In this document: positions 1 through 6,622 of the stretch, piece after piece | Layout: each line of letters opens with the position of its first letter | Numbering within the stretch: the stretch's first letter is position 1 | From: Deferribacteraceae bacterium | GTDB lineage: Bacteria; Chrysiogenota; Deferribacteres; Deferribacterales; JAISNW01 | Reading direction: 5' to 3' | Length of the DNA: 12,034 nucleotides | NCBI GenBank assembly: GCA_031285415.1 | Contig: JAITWF010000120.1 | Location: 1 to 12,034 of the forward strand | Made by a program: the position numbers and the translations under genes | The notes under the pieces: model-generated | Database searches by the model: none | What the model was told of the DNA's origin: nothing | Seen by the model: only the letters and a program-made list of their open reading frames with translations

Positions 1-653
1 TAGCGGAGTTCCTCTTCGATTCTGAGGAGGCTATCATACGTATCGATATGAGCGAATATATGGAGAAGCACTCTGTGGCGAAGCTTGTGGGTGCGCCTCC
101 AGGGTATGTTGGGTACGACGAAGGGGGGCAGCTGACAGAGCGTGTGCGCAGACAGCCGTATGCGGTGCTTCTATTCGATGAGATCGAGAAGGCTCACCCC
201 GACGTATTTAATATTTTATTGCAGATGTTGGATGATGGCAGATTGACAGACGCAAAGGGGCGAGTGGTGAACTTTAAGAATACCGTCGTCATCATGACGT
301 CGAATATACAGGACGACCTTGCAAACCACTTTAGACCAGAGTTTCTGAACCGTATCGACGATATTATAACGTTCCATTCGCTCGATAAGGGTCATCTGTT
401 GGAGATCTCGAAGCTACTCCTCAACGGCGTTGCAAAGCGCATGGCGGATATCGATATAACGATGGAGTACGACGATTCCGTCGCAGAGGCGATAGTGACA
501 GCTGGCTACGATCCAAACTTTGGCGCAAGACCAATGAAGAGGGCTATGCAGAGACTTGTGGAGAATAAGCTTGCCTCGGAGGTAATCTTGGGCAATATTA
601 AACCGAATAGTACGATTAAGTTGAGCTATAAAGATGGAGAGCTACACTTTTAA
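1..653 (+). CDS. clpB: ClpB disaggregase, C-terminal part (5' end outside window)
   Basis: This is the 3' end of the ClpB/Hsp104 ATP-dependent protein disaggregase, which works with DnaK to extract polypeptides from aggregates in the cytoplasm. The reading frame is open from base 3, so the first 15 visible residues precede the first internal ATG at 48; the D2 Walker A lies upstream of the window. Visible D2 landmarks in order are the pore loop GYVGYDEGG, Walker B LLFDEIEKAH, the sensor-1 segment IMTSN, the arginine-finger region FRPEFLNRID and the sensor-2 segment GARPMKRAMQ, followed by the usual C-terminal subdomain and a TAA stop. The segment between TSN and HFRPEF is only about 7 residues (306-326), whereas E. 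coli or Thermus ClpB have nearer 25-30. All key motifs remain, so it is probably functional. ClpB is much more likely than ClpA or ClpC, from the GAPPGYVGYDEGGQLTE context and the C-terminal sequence. Confidence 0.96.
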   Translation, partial: AEFLFDSEEAIIRIDMSEYMEKHSVAKLVGAPPGYVGYDEGGQLTERVRRQPYAVLLFDEIEKAHPDVFNILLQMLDDGRLTDAKGRVVNFKNTVVIMTSNIQDDLANHFRPEFLNRIDDIITFHSLDKGHLLEISKLLLNGVAKRMADIDITMEYDDSVAEAIVTAGYDPNFGARPMKRAMQRLVENKLASEVILGNIKPNSTIKLSYKDGELHF

Positions 654-661
654 AATAGTGG

Positions 662-690
662 TTGCATTTTTTTAAAAACGTTGCTATAAA
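662..690 (+). promoter_or_regulatory. Putative sigma70-type promoter upstream of rpmE
   Basis: A TTGCAT hexamer at 662-667 and TATAAA at 685-690 are separated by exactly 17 bases, the preferred sigma70 spacing. They lie in the 83-base gap between the clpB stop and rpmE. The -10 box is one change from consensus; the -35 box matches only in its TTG. The spacer is very A/T-rich. The start would fall near 697, giving a leader of about 40 bases. This is the best promoter candidate I find in the window; it is a prediction by eye. Confidence 0.5.
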
Positions 691-721
691 TCTAGTCCGT
701 GCATTTTTACTACCCTGATTT

Positions 722-727
722 AGGAGA
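722..727 (+). promoter_or_regulatory. Ribosome binding site of rpmE
   Basis: AGGAGA lies 9 bases before the ATG at 737. It is one of the strongest Shine-Dalgarno matches in the window, as expected for a highly expressed ribosomal protein gene. Confidence 0.75.
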
Positions 728-736
728 CTTTTAGAT

Positions 737-976
737 ATGAAACAAGGCATTCACCCAGAATACAAAGAGATCGCATTTAAATGTGCTTGTGGTGCAGAGA
801 TTCCAACTCGCTCTACAACCAATAAACCTGGCGTTGCAATCTGCTCTAGCTGCCACCCATTCTTTACTGGCAAGCAGAAGTTTGTTGATACAGCTGGTCG
901 TGTAGAGAAGTTTATGCGTAAATACTCTCCAAAAGCTGAAACCGAAGCAGACAAAAAAGCAACCAAAAAAAAGTAA
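737..976 (+). CDS. rpmE: 50S ribosomal protein L31, zinc-binding type
   Basis: Ribosomal protein L31 binds the large subunit at the central protuberance and contributes to an intersubunit bridge. The 79-residue product begins MKQGIHPEY and carries the hallmark CHPFFTGKQ segment. Four cysteines (C16, C18, C36, C39) form the CxC...CxxC zinc site, making this the zinc-containing (C+) paralogue rather than the zinc-independent YtjA/RpmE2 type. The C-terminus has a lysine-rich tail (about residues 66-79) slightly longer than in E. coli (70 aa), a common variation. A strong AGGAGA site and a candidate promoter precede it. thyX starts 6 bases after the stop, so the two are probably co-transcribed. 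Confidence 0.97.
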   Translation: MKQGIHPEYKEIAFKCACGAEIPTRSTTNKPGVAICSSCHPFFTGKQKFVDTAGRVEKFMRKYSPKAETEADKKATKKK

Positions 977-982
977 GCTTCT

Positions 983-1690
983 ATGAGCAGGCAAACCACT
1001 CCTAAGGTGGAACTGTTGGCACACACGGGCGGTGAACTCATCGCCGCCCTTGCCGCAAAACTCTGCTACTCAAACGCCTCAATCGATGATCTACTAGATA
1101 AAGTTTCTACCGAAGAGCAGGATGGCTTTCTGTCGAAGATATCACAGCTAGGTCATCTCTCTGTATTTGAACATATCACATTTTCATTCGGTATCGAGGG
1201 CGTTTCACGAGTGCTTACACACCAGTTGGTGCGGCATAGAGTGGCTAGCTACTCCCAAAAATCACAGCGATACGTTGCGCATAAAGGTGGATTTGATTAC
1301 GTCGTGCCGCCGTCGGTGGAGGCAAACCCTGCTGCCAAGGCGATCTTCGATGATATGATGACGACTTTGGCCGATACATACGATAAACTTCTGCAAGAGG
1401 GTGCTTCGCCAGAGGACGCTCGATATATCCTGCCGAATGCGTGCGAAACGAAGATTATCGTCACGATGAACGCTCGAGAATTAATACACTTCTTTAAACT
1501 TCGCTGCTGCCAAAGGGCGCAGGCGGAGATTCGGACGCTTGCCGAGATGATGTTAAAGGCGGTGCTGCCGATAGCACCAATAATCTTCGCAAAGGCTGGC
1601 CCTGCCTGTATCTCTGGCGCATGCGCCGAGGGGAAGATGACGTGCGGCAAGATTGCAGAGGTGCGAGAGCATTTTGCGTCATTAAAATAA
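983..1690 (+). CDS. thyX: Flavin-dependent thymidylate synthase ThyX
   Basis: ThyX makes dTMP from dUMP using methylene-tetrahydrofolate as carbon donor and FAD/NADPH for reduction, so unlike ThyA it yields tetrahydrofolate instead of dihydrofolate. The 235-residue length is typical. The diagnostic RHRx7S motif is present at residues 84-94 (RHR, then S94, followed by QR). The C-terminal dUMP/FAD-contacting region around residues 162-178 includes the conserved NARELIHFF-LR segment with R174. The start follows the rpmE stop by 6 bases with only a weak ribosome binding site, suggesting translation coupled to rpmE. The stop is followed within 7 bases by the palindromic element at 1697-1819. Genomes with ThyX often lack ThyA, which this window cannot show. 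Confidence 0.97.
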   Translation: MSRQTTPKVELLAHTGGELIAALAAKLCYSNASIDDLLDKVSTEEQDGFLSKISQLGHLSVFEHITFSFGIEGVSRVLTHQLVRHRVASYSQKSQRYVAHKGGFDYVVPPSVEANPAAKAIFDDMMTTLADTYDKLLQEGASPEDARYILPNACETKIIVTMNARELIHFFKLRCCQRAQAEIRTLAEMMLKAVLPIAPIIFAKAGPACISGACAEGKMTCGKIAEVREHFASLK

Positions 1691-1696
1691 TCTGGC

Positions 1697-1819
1697 AATT
1701 CCCCTTCGCTGGCGAAGGGGTGGCGGCTTGCGATAGCAAGATGACGGGGTAGTGGACTTCTTATGTTTATACCACTACCCCACCCCTACGGGGTACCCCT
1801 TCGCCAGCGAAGGGGAATT
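1697..1819. repeat. 123-bp palindromic MITE/REP-like element with perfect 25-bp terminal inverted repeats
   Basis: This fills the gap between thyX and the DUF1385 gene. Bases 1697-1721 are the exact reverse complement of 1795-1819. Each arm is itself a palindrome (CCCCTTCG/CGAAGGGG around a 4-base centre). Inside lie a 5-bp hairpin CTTGC-GATA-GCAAG (1727-1740), a perfect 10-bp inverted repeat GGGGTAGTGG (1746-1755) with CCACTACCCC (1772-1781), and a small CCCC-TAC-GGGG hairpin (1783-1793). No reading frame within it resembles a protein and no T-run follows, so it is not a classical terminator. No clear target-site duplication is visible. It resembles a non-autonomous miniature element or a composite REP/BIME. 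In RNA it would form a long stable cruciform between two co-oriented genes. Confidence 0.85.
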
Positions 1820-1820
1820 T

Positions 1821-1829
1821 GGGAGAGAG
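1821..1829 (+). promoter_or_regulatory. Ribosome binding site that fixes the DUF1385 start
   Basis: A purine-rich GGGAGAGAG sits just outside the palindromic element and 3 bases before the ATG at 1833, with its GGGAG core about 7 bases from the ATG. It supports that ATG over the in-frame GTG at 1752, which lies inside the repeat and would add 27 non-homologous residues. Confidence 0.65.
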
Positions 1830-1832
1830 CTA

Positions 1833-2741
1833 ATGTCAGATAATAAATGTCTCAACATCGGTGGACAGGCGGTAATCGAGGGCGTCATGATGCGTGCTCC
1901 GGGGCAACTAGCCATTGCAGTGCGCACCCCTGATAACGGTATCGTGATCCGCAAAGAGCCTATAAAGATCGATCACTCTAAACTATTCAAACTGCCGTTC
2001 TTTCGTGGGATGGTGGGGCTTTACGACGCTCTAGTATTGGGTGTAAAGGCTCTAAACTTTAGTGCACAGCACTCTGGCAACGAGGATGAGGTTCTATCCA
2101 AAAAGGAGACCTTTCTGTCGCTCGCTCTAGGGCTTGGATTGGGGCTACTGCTATTCGTTTTCCTCCCTCTATGGCTTACAAACCTATTGAAATATGTATT
2201 TCCTCTTATAGAGCAATCGTTCCTGCTATTTAACGCCGTAGATGGCGTGATTCGAGTGATCTTCTTCCTTATATATATCGTTGCGATCTCGCAGATGAAG
2301 GATATTAAGCGAGTATTCGAATATCATGGGGCGGAGCATAAATCGATCTTCACCTACGAGGCAGGGCTAGAGCTGACTGTTGAGAACGCTCGCAAGATGA
2401 GCCGCCTGCACCCACGCTGCGGCACAAGCTTCCTTCTGATCGTTATGCTTGTTGCTATCGTGGTGTTCTCTATGATCCCGAAAGATTCTGATTTTATAAT
2501 AAAACTTGGCTCACGAGTGGTGCTTTTACCTATAATTGCAGGGATATCGTACGAGGTATTGAAACTTAGTGGACGATATAGTGGCAATAGTGTGGTACGC
2601 ATACTTATCGCCCCTGGGCTGTGGCTACAGAGATTGACTACAAGAGAGCCAGACGATTCGCAGCTAGAGGTGGCGATCACCTCTATAAAGGCGGCACTGG
2701 CGGATGAAAATGTTGAAATGGATGGCGTAAAATATGTTTGA
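1833..2741 (+). CDS. DUF1385 (YqhQ-like) integral membrane protein
   Basis: This is a DUF1385 family membrane protein (YqhQ in Bacillus subtilis), whose biochemical role I do not know of as established. With the start at 1833 it has 302 residues, usual for the family. It opens with the conserved GGQAVIEGVMMR segment (10-21). Candidate membrane helices lie at about 94-118, 137-153, 199-214 and 228-246. Conserved family signatures HGAEHK (165-170) and HPRCGTSF (193-200) are intact; their His, Glu and Cys residues suggest a metal site or catalysis, but that is inference. An upstream GTG start at 1752 is rejected because it falls in the repeat and is not family-like. The 3' end overlaps prfA by 8 bases (2734-2741). 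Linkage of this family to rpmE and prfA/prmC occurs in other bacteria too. Confidence 0.9.
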   Translation: MSDNKCLNIGGQAVIEGVMMRAPGQLAIAVRTPDNGIVIRKEPIKIDHSKLFKLPFFRGMVGLYDALVLGVKALNFSAQHSGNEDEVLSKKETFLSLALGLGLGLLLFVFLPLWLTNLLKYVFPLIEQSFLLFNAVDGVIRVIFFLIYIVAISQMKDIKRVFEYHGAEHKSIFTYEAGLELTVENARKMSRLHPRCGTSFLLIVMLVAIVVFSMIPKDSDFIIKLGSRVVLLPIIAGISYEVLKLSGRYSGNSVVRILIAPGLWLQRLTTREPDDSQLEVAITSIKAALADENVEMDGVKYV

Positions 2742-3807
2742 TAAGTTAGAAGAGGTTGTAAATCGATATAACGAGCTGAACGGTATGCTCTCTGATCCAG
2801 CTATTATCGCCGATCAGCAGACATTCACAAAGTATTCGAAGGAACACTCCGAGAAAACACCATTAGTAGAGCTCTTCCTGAAATGGAAGGGGCTAAAAAA
2901 CTCTGTTGCAGAGGCGGAGTCTATAATCGCAACATCGAACGATAAAGAGTTTGTAGAGCTTGCACAGCTTGATATGGAGGAGTCTAAGGAGGGGATGACT
3001 GCTCTTGAGCATGATATGAAGCTTATGCTCCTGCCGAAAGACCCTTACGATGAGAAGAATATCTATCTTGAGATACGTGCAGGCACAGGGGGGGATGAGG
3101 CGTCGTTATTCGCCGCAAACCTCCTGCGGATGTACACTCGCTATGCAGAGTTGCAACATTGGAAGACCGAGATGGTCGATTTCAATGAAACTGGCGTTGG
3201 CGGATATAAAGAGGTTGTGCTGCTTGTGAAGGGGCGTGGTGCGTATAGCCGCCTGAAATATGAGGGTGGTGGGCATAGAGTGCAGCGAATTCCTGATACA
3301 GAGGCATCTGGCAGGATTCATACCTCTGCATGCACTGTGGCAGTTCTACCAGAGGCGGATGATGTGGATGTGCATATCGACGCAAAAGACTTGCGTATCG
3401 ATGTATACCGCTCTGGCGGTGCTGGTGGGCAGCACGTCAATACTACAGACTCGGCAGTGCGGATAACGCATATCCCTACAAATATAGTCGTTACCTGTCA
3501 GGATGAGAGAAGCCAGATAAAGAATAAAGAGAAGGCTATGAAGCTTCTTCGGGCAAAGCTCCTAGAGGCGGAGATCGACCGTCAGGCGGATGAAAGGGCA
3601 GATGCACGTAAGACACAGGTTGGCTCGGGCGACCGTTCGGAGCGCATTCGCACATATAACTTTCCGCAGAATAGACTCACCGATCATCGGATAAACCTGA
3701 CCGTATATAGCCTCGATAGAGCTATGGAGGGGGAGATCGACGAGATATTAACGGCGATCAGTGCCTACGATCAGGCGGAGAAGCTAAAGTTCGCTGGTTT
3801 GAGCTAA
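2734..3807 (+). CDS. prfA: Peptide chain release factor 1 (RF1)
   Basis: RF1 recognises UAA and UAG stop codons in the ribosomal A site and triggers peptide release. The 357-residue length is standard. The N-terminal helical domain (about 1-100) is followed by the codon-recognition domain with the class-specific PxT tripeptide, here PDT at 187-189, inside HRVQRIPDTE. The catalytic GGQ loop is at 231-233 (RSGGAGGQHVN). A PxT motif rather than the SPF of RF2 makes this RF1. Its first codons overlap the DUF1385 stop by 8 bases (ATGTTTGA), so translation is probably coupled. prmC, whose product methylates the GGQ glutamine, begins immediately after the TAA. The window itself uses TAA, TGA and one TAG (ompH) as stops; RF1 serves the first and last. 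Confidence 0.98.
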   Translation: MFDKLEEVVNRYNELNGMLSDPAIIADQQTFTKYSKEHSEKTPLVELFLKWKGLKNSVAEAESIIATSNDKEFVELAQLDMEESKEGMTALEHDMKLMLLPKDPYDEKNIYLEIRAGTGGDEASLFAANLLRMYTRYAELQHWKTEMVDFNETGVGGYKEVVLLVKGRGAYSRLKYEGGGHRVQRIPDTEASGRIHTSACTVAVLPEADDVDVHIDAKDLRIDVYRSGGAGGQHVNTTDSAVRITHIPTNIVVTCQDERSQIKNKEKAMKLLRAKLLEAEIDRQADERADARKTQVGSGDRSERIRTYNFPQNRLTDHRINLTVYSLDRAMEGEIDEILTAISAYDQAEKLKFAGLS

Positions 3808-4671
3808 ATGTCTGATCTGCTTAAAAGGCTTCGCAGCTATAATTTAAGCCTTTCAGACTGTTACGATATAATCTCTTCGGTGGCTATGGTGCCATACGAT
3901 AGCGTTGTTGCCAATCCGCTCGTCATTGCGGACTTGATCTGCAATCCAGAGATAATTCAATCTATTGAGGAGCAACTCAAAGCCAACGTCCCAGTTGCCT
4001 ACATAACTGGGCGCAAAGAGTTCTACGGTCTCGAATTCAAAGTAAATCAACACACATTAATCCCTAGACCAGACACCGAAACGCTTGTGGAATGCGTAAT
4101 TACCGCCGTAGCAGGATTTACTCCTGCAAGGTCGGGCGCAACGCGTGAGCGAAGCGAACCCTCCGAAATAAAGATATTAGACCTCTGTACCGGTAGCGGC
4201 TGTATCCTATTGGCACTTCTAGCCAATCTCCCCTCTGCAACTGGCGTGGGGGTGGATATCTCCTCTGAGGCACTTTTAGTAGCGCAGGAGAACGCTGAGA
4301 GGCTAGGGCTTGCCGACAGGGCTAAATTCATTGAAGCAGACGCACTAGAACTTGATATTTATAATGATTTTGATATAGTGACGATGAATCCGCCGTATCT
4401 ATCGGCAAAAGAGTATCCTGACTTTCCGTTATTGGTGTCGGAGCCACGCTCTGCACTCGTTGCAGATGACGATGGATATATTTTTTATAAAAAGGTATTG
4501 TGTCAGCTCGACAAATTGAGTAATAATATACGTCCAGCGATCTTCTTTGAGGTAGGGTACCAGCAGGCGGCAGAGGTCGTGCGTATCGCCTCGAAGTATG
4601 GGTTTACGCTGAATATAAAAGATGATATGAACGCCATACCACGTGTGGTTTATGGCAATTTAGAGGTTTAA
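3808..4671 (+). CDS. prmC: Release factor glutamine N5-methyltransferase PrmC
   Basis: PrmC (HemK) transfers a methyl group from S-adenosylmethionine to the GGQ glutamine of RF1 and RF2, increasing release efficiency. The 287-residue protein has the N-terminal helical substrate-binding domain (1-about 95, with the LIPRPDTE segment at its end), then a Rossmann methyltransferase domain with motif I LDLCTGSGC (124-132) and the catalytic NPPY motif at 194-197. The ATG abuts the prfA TAA with no gap. Residues 102-120, between PRPDTE and motif I, look inserted: the linker is about 31 residues against about 16 in E. coli, with a different, repeat-like base composition (see the repeat at 4111-4170). 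Both catalytic elements are intact, so the protein should work. Confidence 0.96.
   Translation: MSDLLKRLRSYNLSLSDCYDIISSVAMVPYDSVVANPLVIADLICNPEIIQSIEEQLKANVPVAYITGRKEFYGLEFKVNQHTLIPRPDTETLVECVITAVAGFTPARSGATRERSEPSEIKILDLCTGSGCILLALLANLPSATGVGVDISSEALLVAQENAERLGLADRAKFIEADALELDIYNDFDIVTMNPPYLSAKEYPDFPLLVSEPRSALVADDDGYIFYKKVLCQLDKLSNNIRPAIFFEVGYQQAAEVVRIASKYGFTLNIKDDMNAIPRVVYGNLEV
4111..4170 (+). repeat. Repeat-like in-frame insertion inside prmC
   Basis: This stretch encodes residues 102-121 of PrmC and corresponds to about 15 extra residues compared with E. coli PrmC. It begins with a perfect hairpin GCAGGA-TTTAC-TCCTGC (4111-4127) and continues into a GC-rich, arginine- and serine-rich segment with TCGG (4132-4135) able to pair with CCGA (4163-4166) and an internal GAGCGAAGCGAA tandem-like motif (4147-4158). 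The composition differs from the flanking prmC sequence. I read it as a palindromic element that landed in a tolerant linker without breaking the frame; whether copies exist elsewhere cannot be seen here. Confidence 0.5.
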
Positions 4672-4677
4672 TAATAT

Positions 4678-6006
4678 ATGGAAAAACTTATAATAAATGG
4701 GGGCAATCGCCTCAACGGCAGAGTGCGTATCGGCGGAGCAAAGAATGCTGCTCTACCGATACTAGCCGCAACGATATTGGCAGAGGGGGAGTACAGGATA
4801 TCAGGGCTTCCAATGCTCACCGATATCTGCACGATGGGGGAGCTACTCGCACAGCTCAATATAAGCACCTCTTGCAGTGCGCTAAGCCGCTTCTGTGGCA
4901 GAGATGGAATATCTACCACCACGCAAGAGCTTGATTCTAGCGATCTACTGCTCGTAAATAACGATAACGGTAGCATTATTGCACCCTTTGAGATAGTAAA
5001 TAAGATGCGTGCCTCTATCTTAGTTTTAGGGGCGATCCTTGCAAAGCGCAAACAGGCGAAAGTTGCCCTCCCTGGCGGATGTGCCATAGGTGAACGCCCT
5101 GTAGACCTGCATATATCAGCTCTAGAGGCTATGGGCGCAACTATATCCGTTAACCACGGCTATATCGAGGCGTCTTGCGATAGATTAAAGGGTGCAGAGT
5201 TCACCTTCAGAGTCGTTACCGTCACAGGTACCGAGAATATACTGATGGCTGCCACCCTTGCAGAGGGCGTTACTGTGCTGAATAATGCCGCAAAGGAGCC
5301 AGAGGTTGTAGATCTTGCAAACTTTCTAGTCGCTATGGGGGCTAAAATTAAAGGGATCGGCACAAGCCGCCTTGAGATAGAGGGGGTCGAGAGGCTTCAC
5401 TCTGCAAACTATACCGTTATGCCCGACAGGATTGAGGCTGGCACCTTTCTATGCGCAGTCGCTGGCACAGGCGGACGGCTTGAGATCGAGAATATCCCTG
5501 TGGATAGCATGGAGGCTGTGCTTCTAAAGCTACAGACGGCTGGGCTAAAGATAACGATCGTCGACGATAGGCACGTAATCGCTGAATCTGATGGCAAGAT
5601 GAGAAATATCGATATCGAGACTGCGCCGTATCCAAGCTTCCCTACTGATATGCAGGCGCAGTTTATGGCTATCATGACGAAAGCCGATGGCGACTCGATT
5701 ATAGATGAGACGATCTTTGAAAATCGCTTTATGCATGCGGCGGAGCTAAAGCGGATGGGTGCGAATATCACCTTAAAGGGGAATCGTGCCAAGGTGCGTG
5801 GCGTTAAGGAGCTGAGTGGAGCAGAGGTAACGGCGTCTGACTTAAGAGCGAGCGCAGGGCTTGTGATTGCGGCGTTGATGGCGTCAAATACCAGTGAAGT
5901 ACATAAATTACAACATCTCGATAGAGGCTACGAGGCGTTTGAGCAGAAGCTTAAAGCCGTTGGTGCCGATATTGTGCGTGTGAAGGTAGCAAAAAATAAT
6001 GAATAA
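4678..6006 (+). CDS. murA: UDP-N-acetylglucosamine 1-carboxyvinyltransferase MurA
   Basis: MurA transfers enolpyruvate from PEP to UDP-GlcNAc, the first committed step of peptidoglycan synthesis in the cytoplasm, and is the fosfomycin target. The substrate-binding K22-N23 pair (GAKNAALPI) is at the same position as in E. coli. The catalytic loop PGGCAIGERPVDLH has the fosfomycin-sensitive cysteine at 135 (115 in E. coli), and the KMRAS arginine is R111 (R91 in E. coli). The constant 20-residue shift shows an insertion between residues 23 and 111, most likely about 64-84; total length is 442 against 419. It follows prmC by 6 bases and overlaps hisG by 8 bases (5999-6006). A single murA is visible; a second copy elsewhere cannot be excluded. 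Confidence 0.97.
   Translation: MEKLIINGGNRLNGRVRIGGAKNAALPILAATILAEGEYRISGLPMLTDICTMGELLAQLNISTSCSALSRFCGRDGISTTTQELDSSDLLLVNNDNGSIIAPFEIVNKMRASILVLGAILAKRKQAKVALPGGCAIGERPVDLHISALEAMGATISVNHGYIEASCDRLKGAEFTFRVVTVTGTENILMAATLAEGVTVLNNAAKEPEVVDLANFLVAMGAKIKGIGTSRLEIEGVERLHSANYTVMPDRIEAGTFLCAVAGTGGRLEIENIPVDSMEAVLLKLQTAGLKITIVDDRHVIAESDGKMRNIDIETAPYPSFPTDMQAQFMAIMTKADGDSIIDETIFENRFMHAAELKRMGANITLKGNRAKVRGVKELSGAEVTASDLRASAGLVIAALMASNTSEVHKLQHLDRGYEAFEQKLKAVGADIVRVKVAKNNE
4869..4929 (+). repeat. Inverted-repeat insertion inside murA
   Basis: CTCTTGC (4869-4875) and GCAAGAG (4923-4929) are exact inverted repeats bounding 61 bases. Inside them lies a nested imperfect hairpin GTGG..AGAT-GGAAT-ATCT..CCAC (4895-4919). 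The span is close to the 60 bases needed for the 20 extra residues in MurA relative to E. coli, and it falls in the interval where the insertion must be. The translated segment (about residues 64-84, serine-, cysteine- and threonine-rich) does not resemble normal MurA sequence. It is probably an in-frame palindromic insertion; a lineage-specific loop with chance base pairing is the alternative. Confidence 0.45.
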
Positions 6007-6622
6007 GATCTCTTTTGCACTGCCCAAGGGGCGTCTGGCAGAGGACACTATAAAACTCTTTATCGATAAAGGGATTACGAGAGAGGGGGTAGTAGATTTT
6101 ACCTCTCGCAAGCTGATCTTCGACGATGAACAGTCTGGAATAAGCTTTCTACTTATAAGAAACTCCGATGTGCCTACCTATGTATGGCACGGTGCGGCGG
6201 ATTTTGGCGTAGTAGGGAAAGATATCCTAGATGAGACTGGTGTTGAGGCGTATGAGCTTGCAGACCTTGGCTTTGGCGGCTGTCGGATGAGTATCGCCGC
6301 ACCAAATGGGCGAAATCTGCAATATCATCATAATATACGGATCGCTACAAAGTACCCGAATATCACCAAAAGGGCGTTTGCCGACAAGGGGATCTTCGTT
6401 GAGATTATTAAACTTTACGGCTCGATAGAGATCGCTCCGCTGACTGGGCTCTCAGACTGTATCGTCGATCTAGTTGATTCTGGTGAGACGCTTCGCAAGA
6501 ATGGACTATCAGAGCTAGAGGTTATTATGCACTCGACCGCTCGCCTGATAGCAAACCGCAACCTGCTACGAGCGAAACATGAGCGTACTAAAGAGATATT
6601 AAGCGCATTGGGGTTGCAATGA
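5999..6622 (+). CDS. hisG: ATP phosphoribosyltransferase catalytic subunit, short form HisG
   Basis: HisG joins ATP and PRPP to form phosphoribosyl-ATP, the first and feedback-controlled step of histidine synthesis. At 207 residues it is the short form: it has the two catalytic lobes but lacks the C-terminal ACT-like regulatory domain of the roughly 300-residue form. Short HisG needs the HisRS-like partner HisZ for activity and histidine feedback, so a hisZ gene is expected elsewhere. Landmarks are ALPKGRL (7-13), the GAADFGVVGKDIL segment (65-77) and the PRPP-binding loop SDCIVDLVDSGETL (152-165). Its ATG overlaps the murA stop by 8 bases and its TGA overlaps the bamA ATG by 4. No other his gene is in the window, so it is separated from most of its pathway. 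Confidence 0.96.
   Translation: MNKISFALPKGRLAEDTIKLFIDKGITREGVVDFTSRKLIFDDEQSGISFLLIRNSDVPTYVWHGAADFGVVGKDILDETGVEAYELADLGFGGCRMSIAAPNGRNLQYHHNIRIATKYPNITKRAFADKGIFVEIIKLYGSIEIAPLTGLSDCIVDLVDSGETLRKNGLSELEVIMHSTARLIANRNLLRAKHERTKEILSALGLQ

Noticed and set aside
660..690. T-rich stretch after clpB as a terminator
   Set aside because: There is no GC-rich stem before the T-run; the A/T tract is better explained as a promoter spacer.
691..736. Structured L31 leader regulating rpmE
   Set aside because: The predicted leader is only about 40 bases and shows no clear stem-loop that could occlude the ribosome binding site.
1701..1720. Hairpin after thyX as a rho-independent terminator
   Set aside because: No T-run follows, the same hairpin recurs inverted at 1796-1815, and the structure is better explained as one arm of a repeat.
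1752..1832. Upstream GTG start extending DUF1385 by 27 residues
   Set aside because: The extension lies in the palindromic element, lacks family similarity, and a good ribosome binding site precedes the ATG at 1833.
2354..2680. Long minus-strand open frames opposite DUF1385, murA, lpxA, thyX and others
   Set aside because: They lie antisense to well-supported genes, have no start signals, and their translations show no recognisable domains.
3292..3300. PDT in place of the common PAT/PVT codon-reading tripeptide in RF1
   Set aside because: The middle position of the PxT motif is variable across release factors; the proline and threonine are present, so altered stop codon reading is not indicated.
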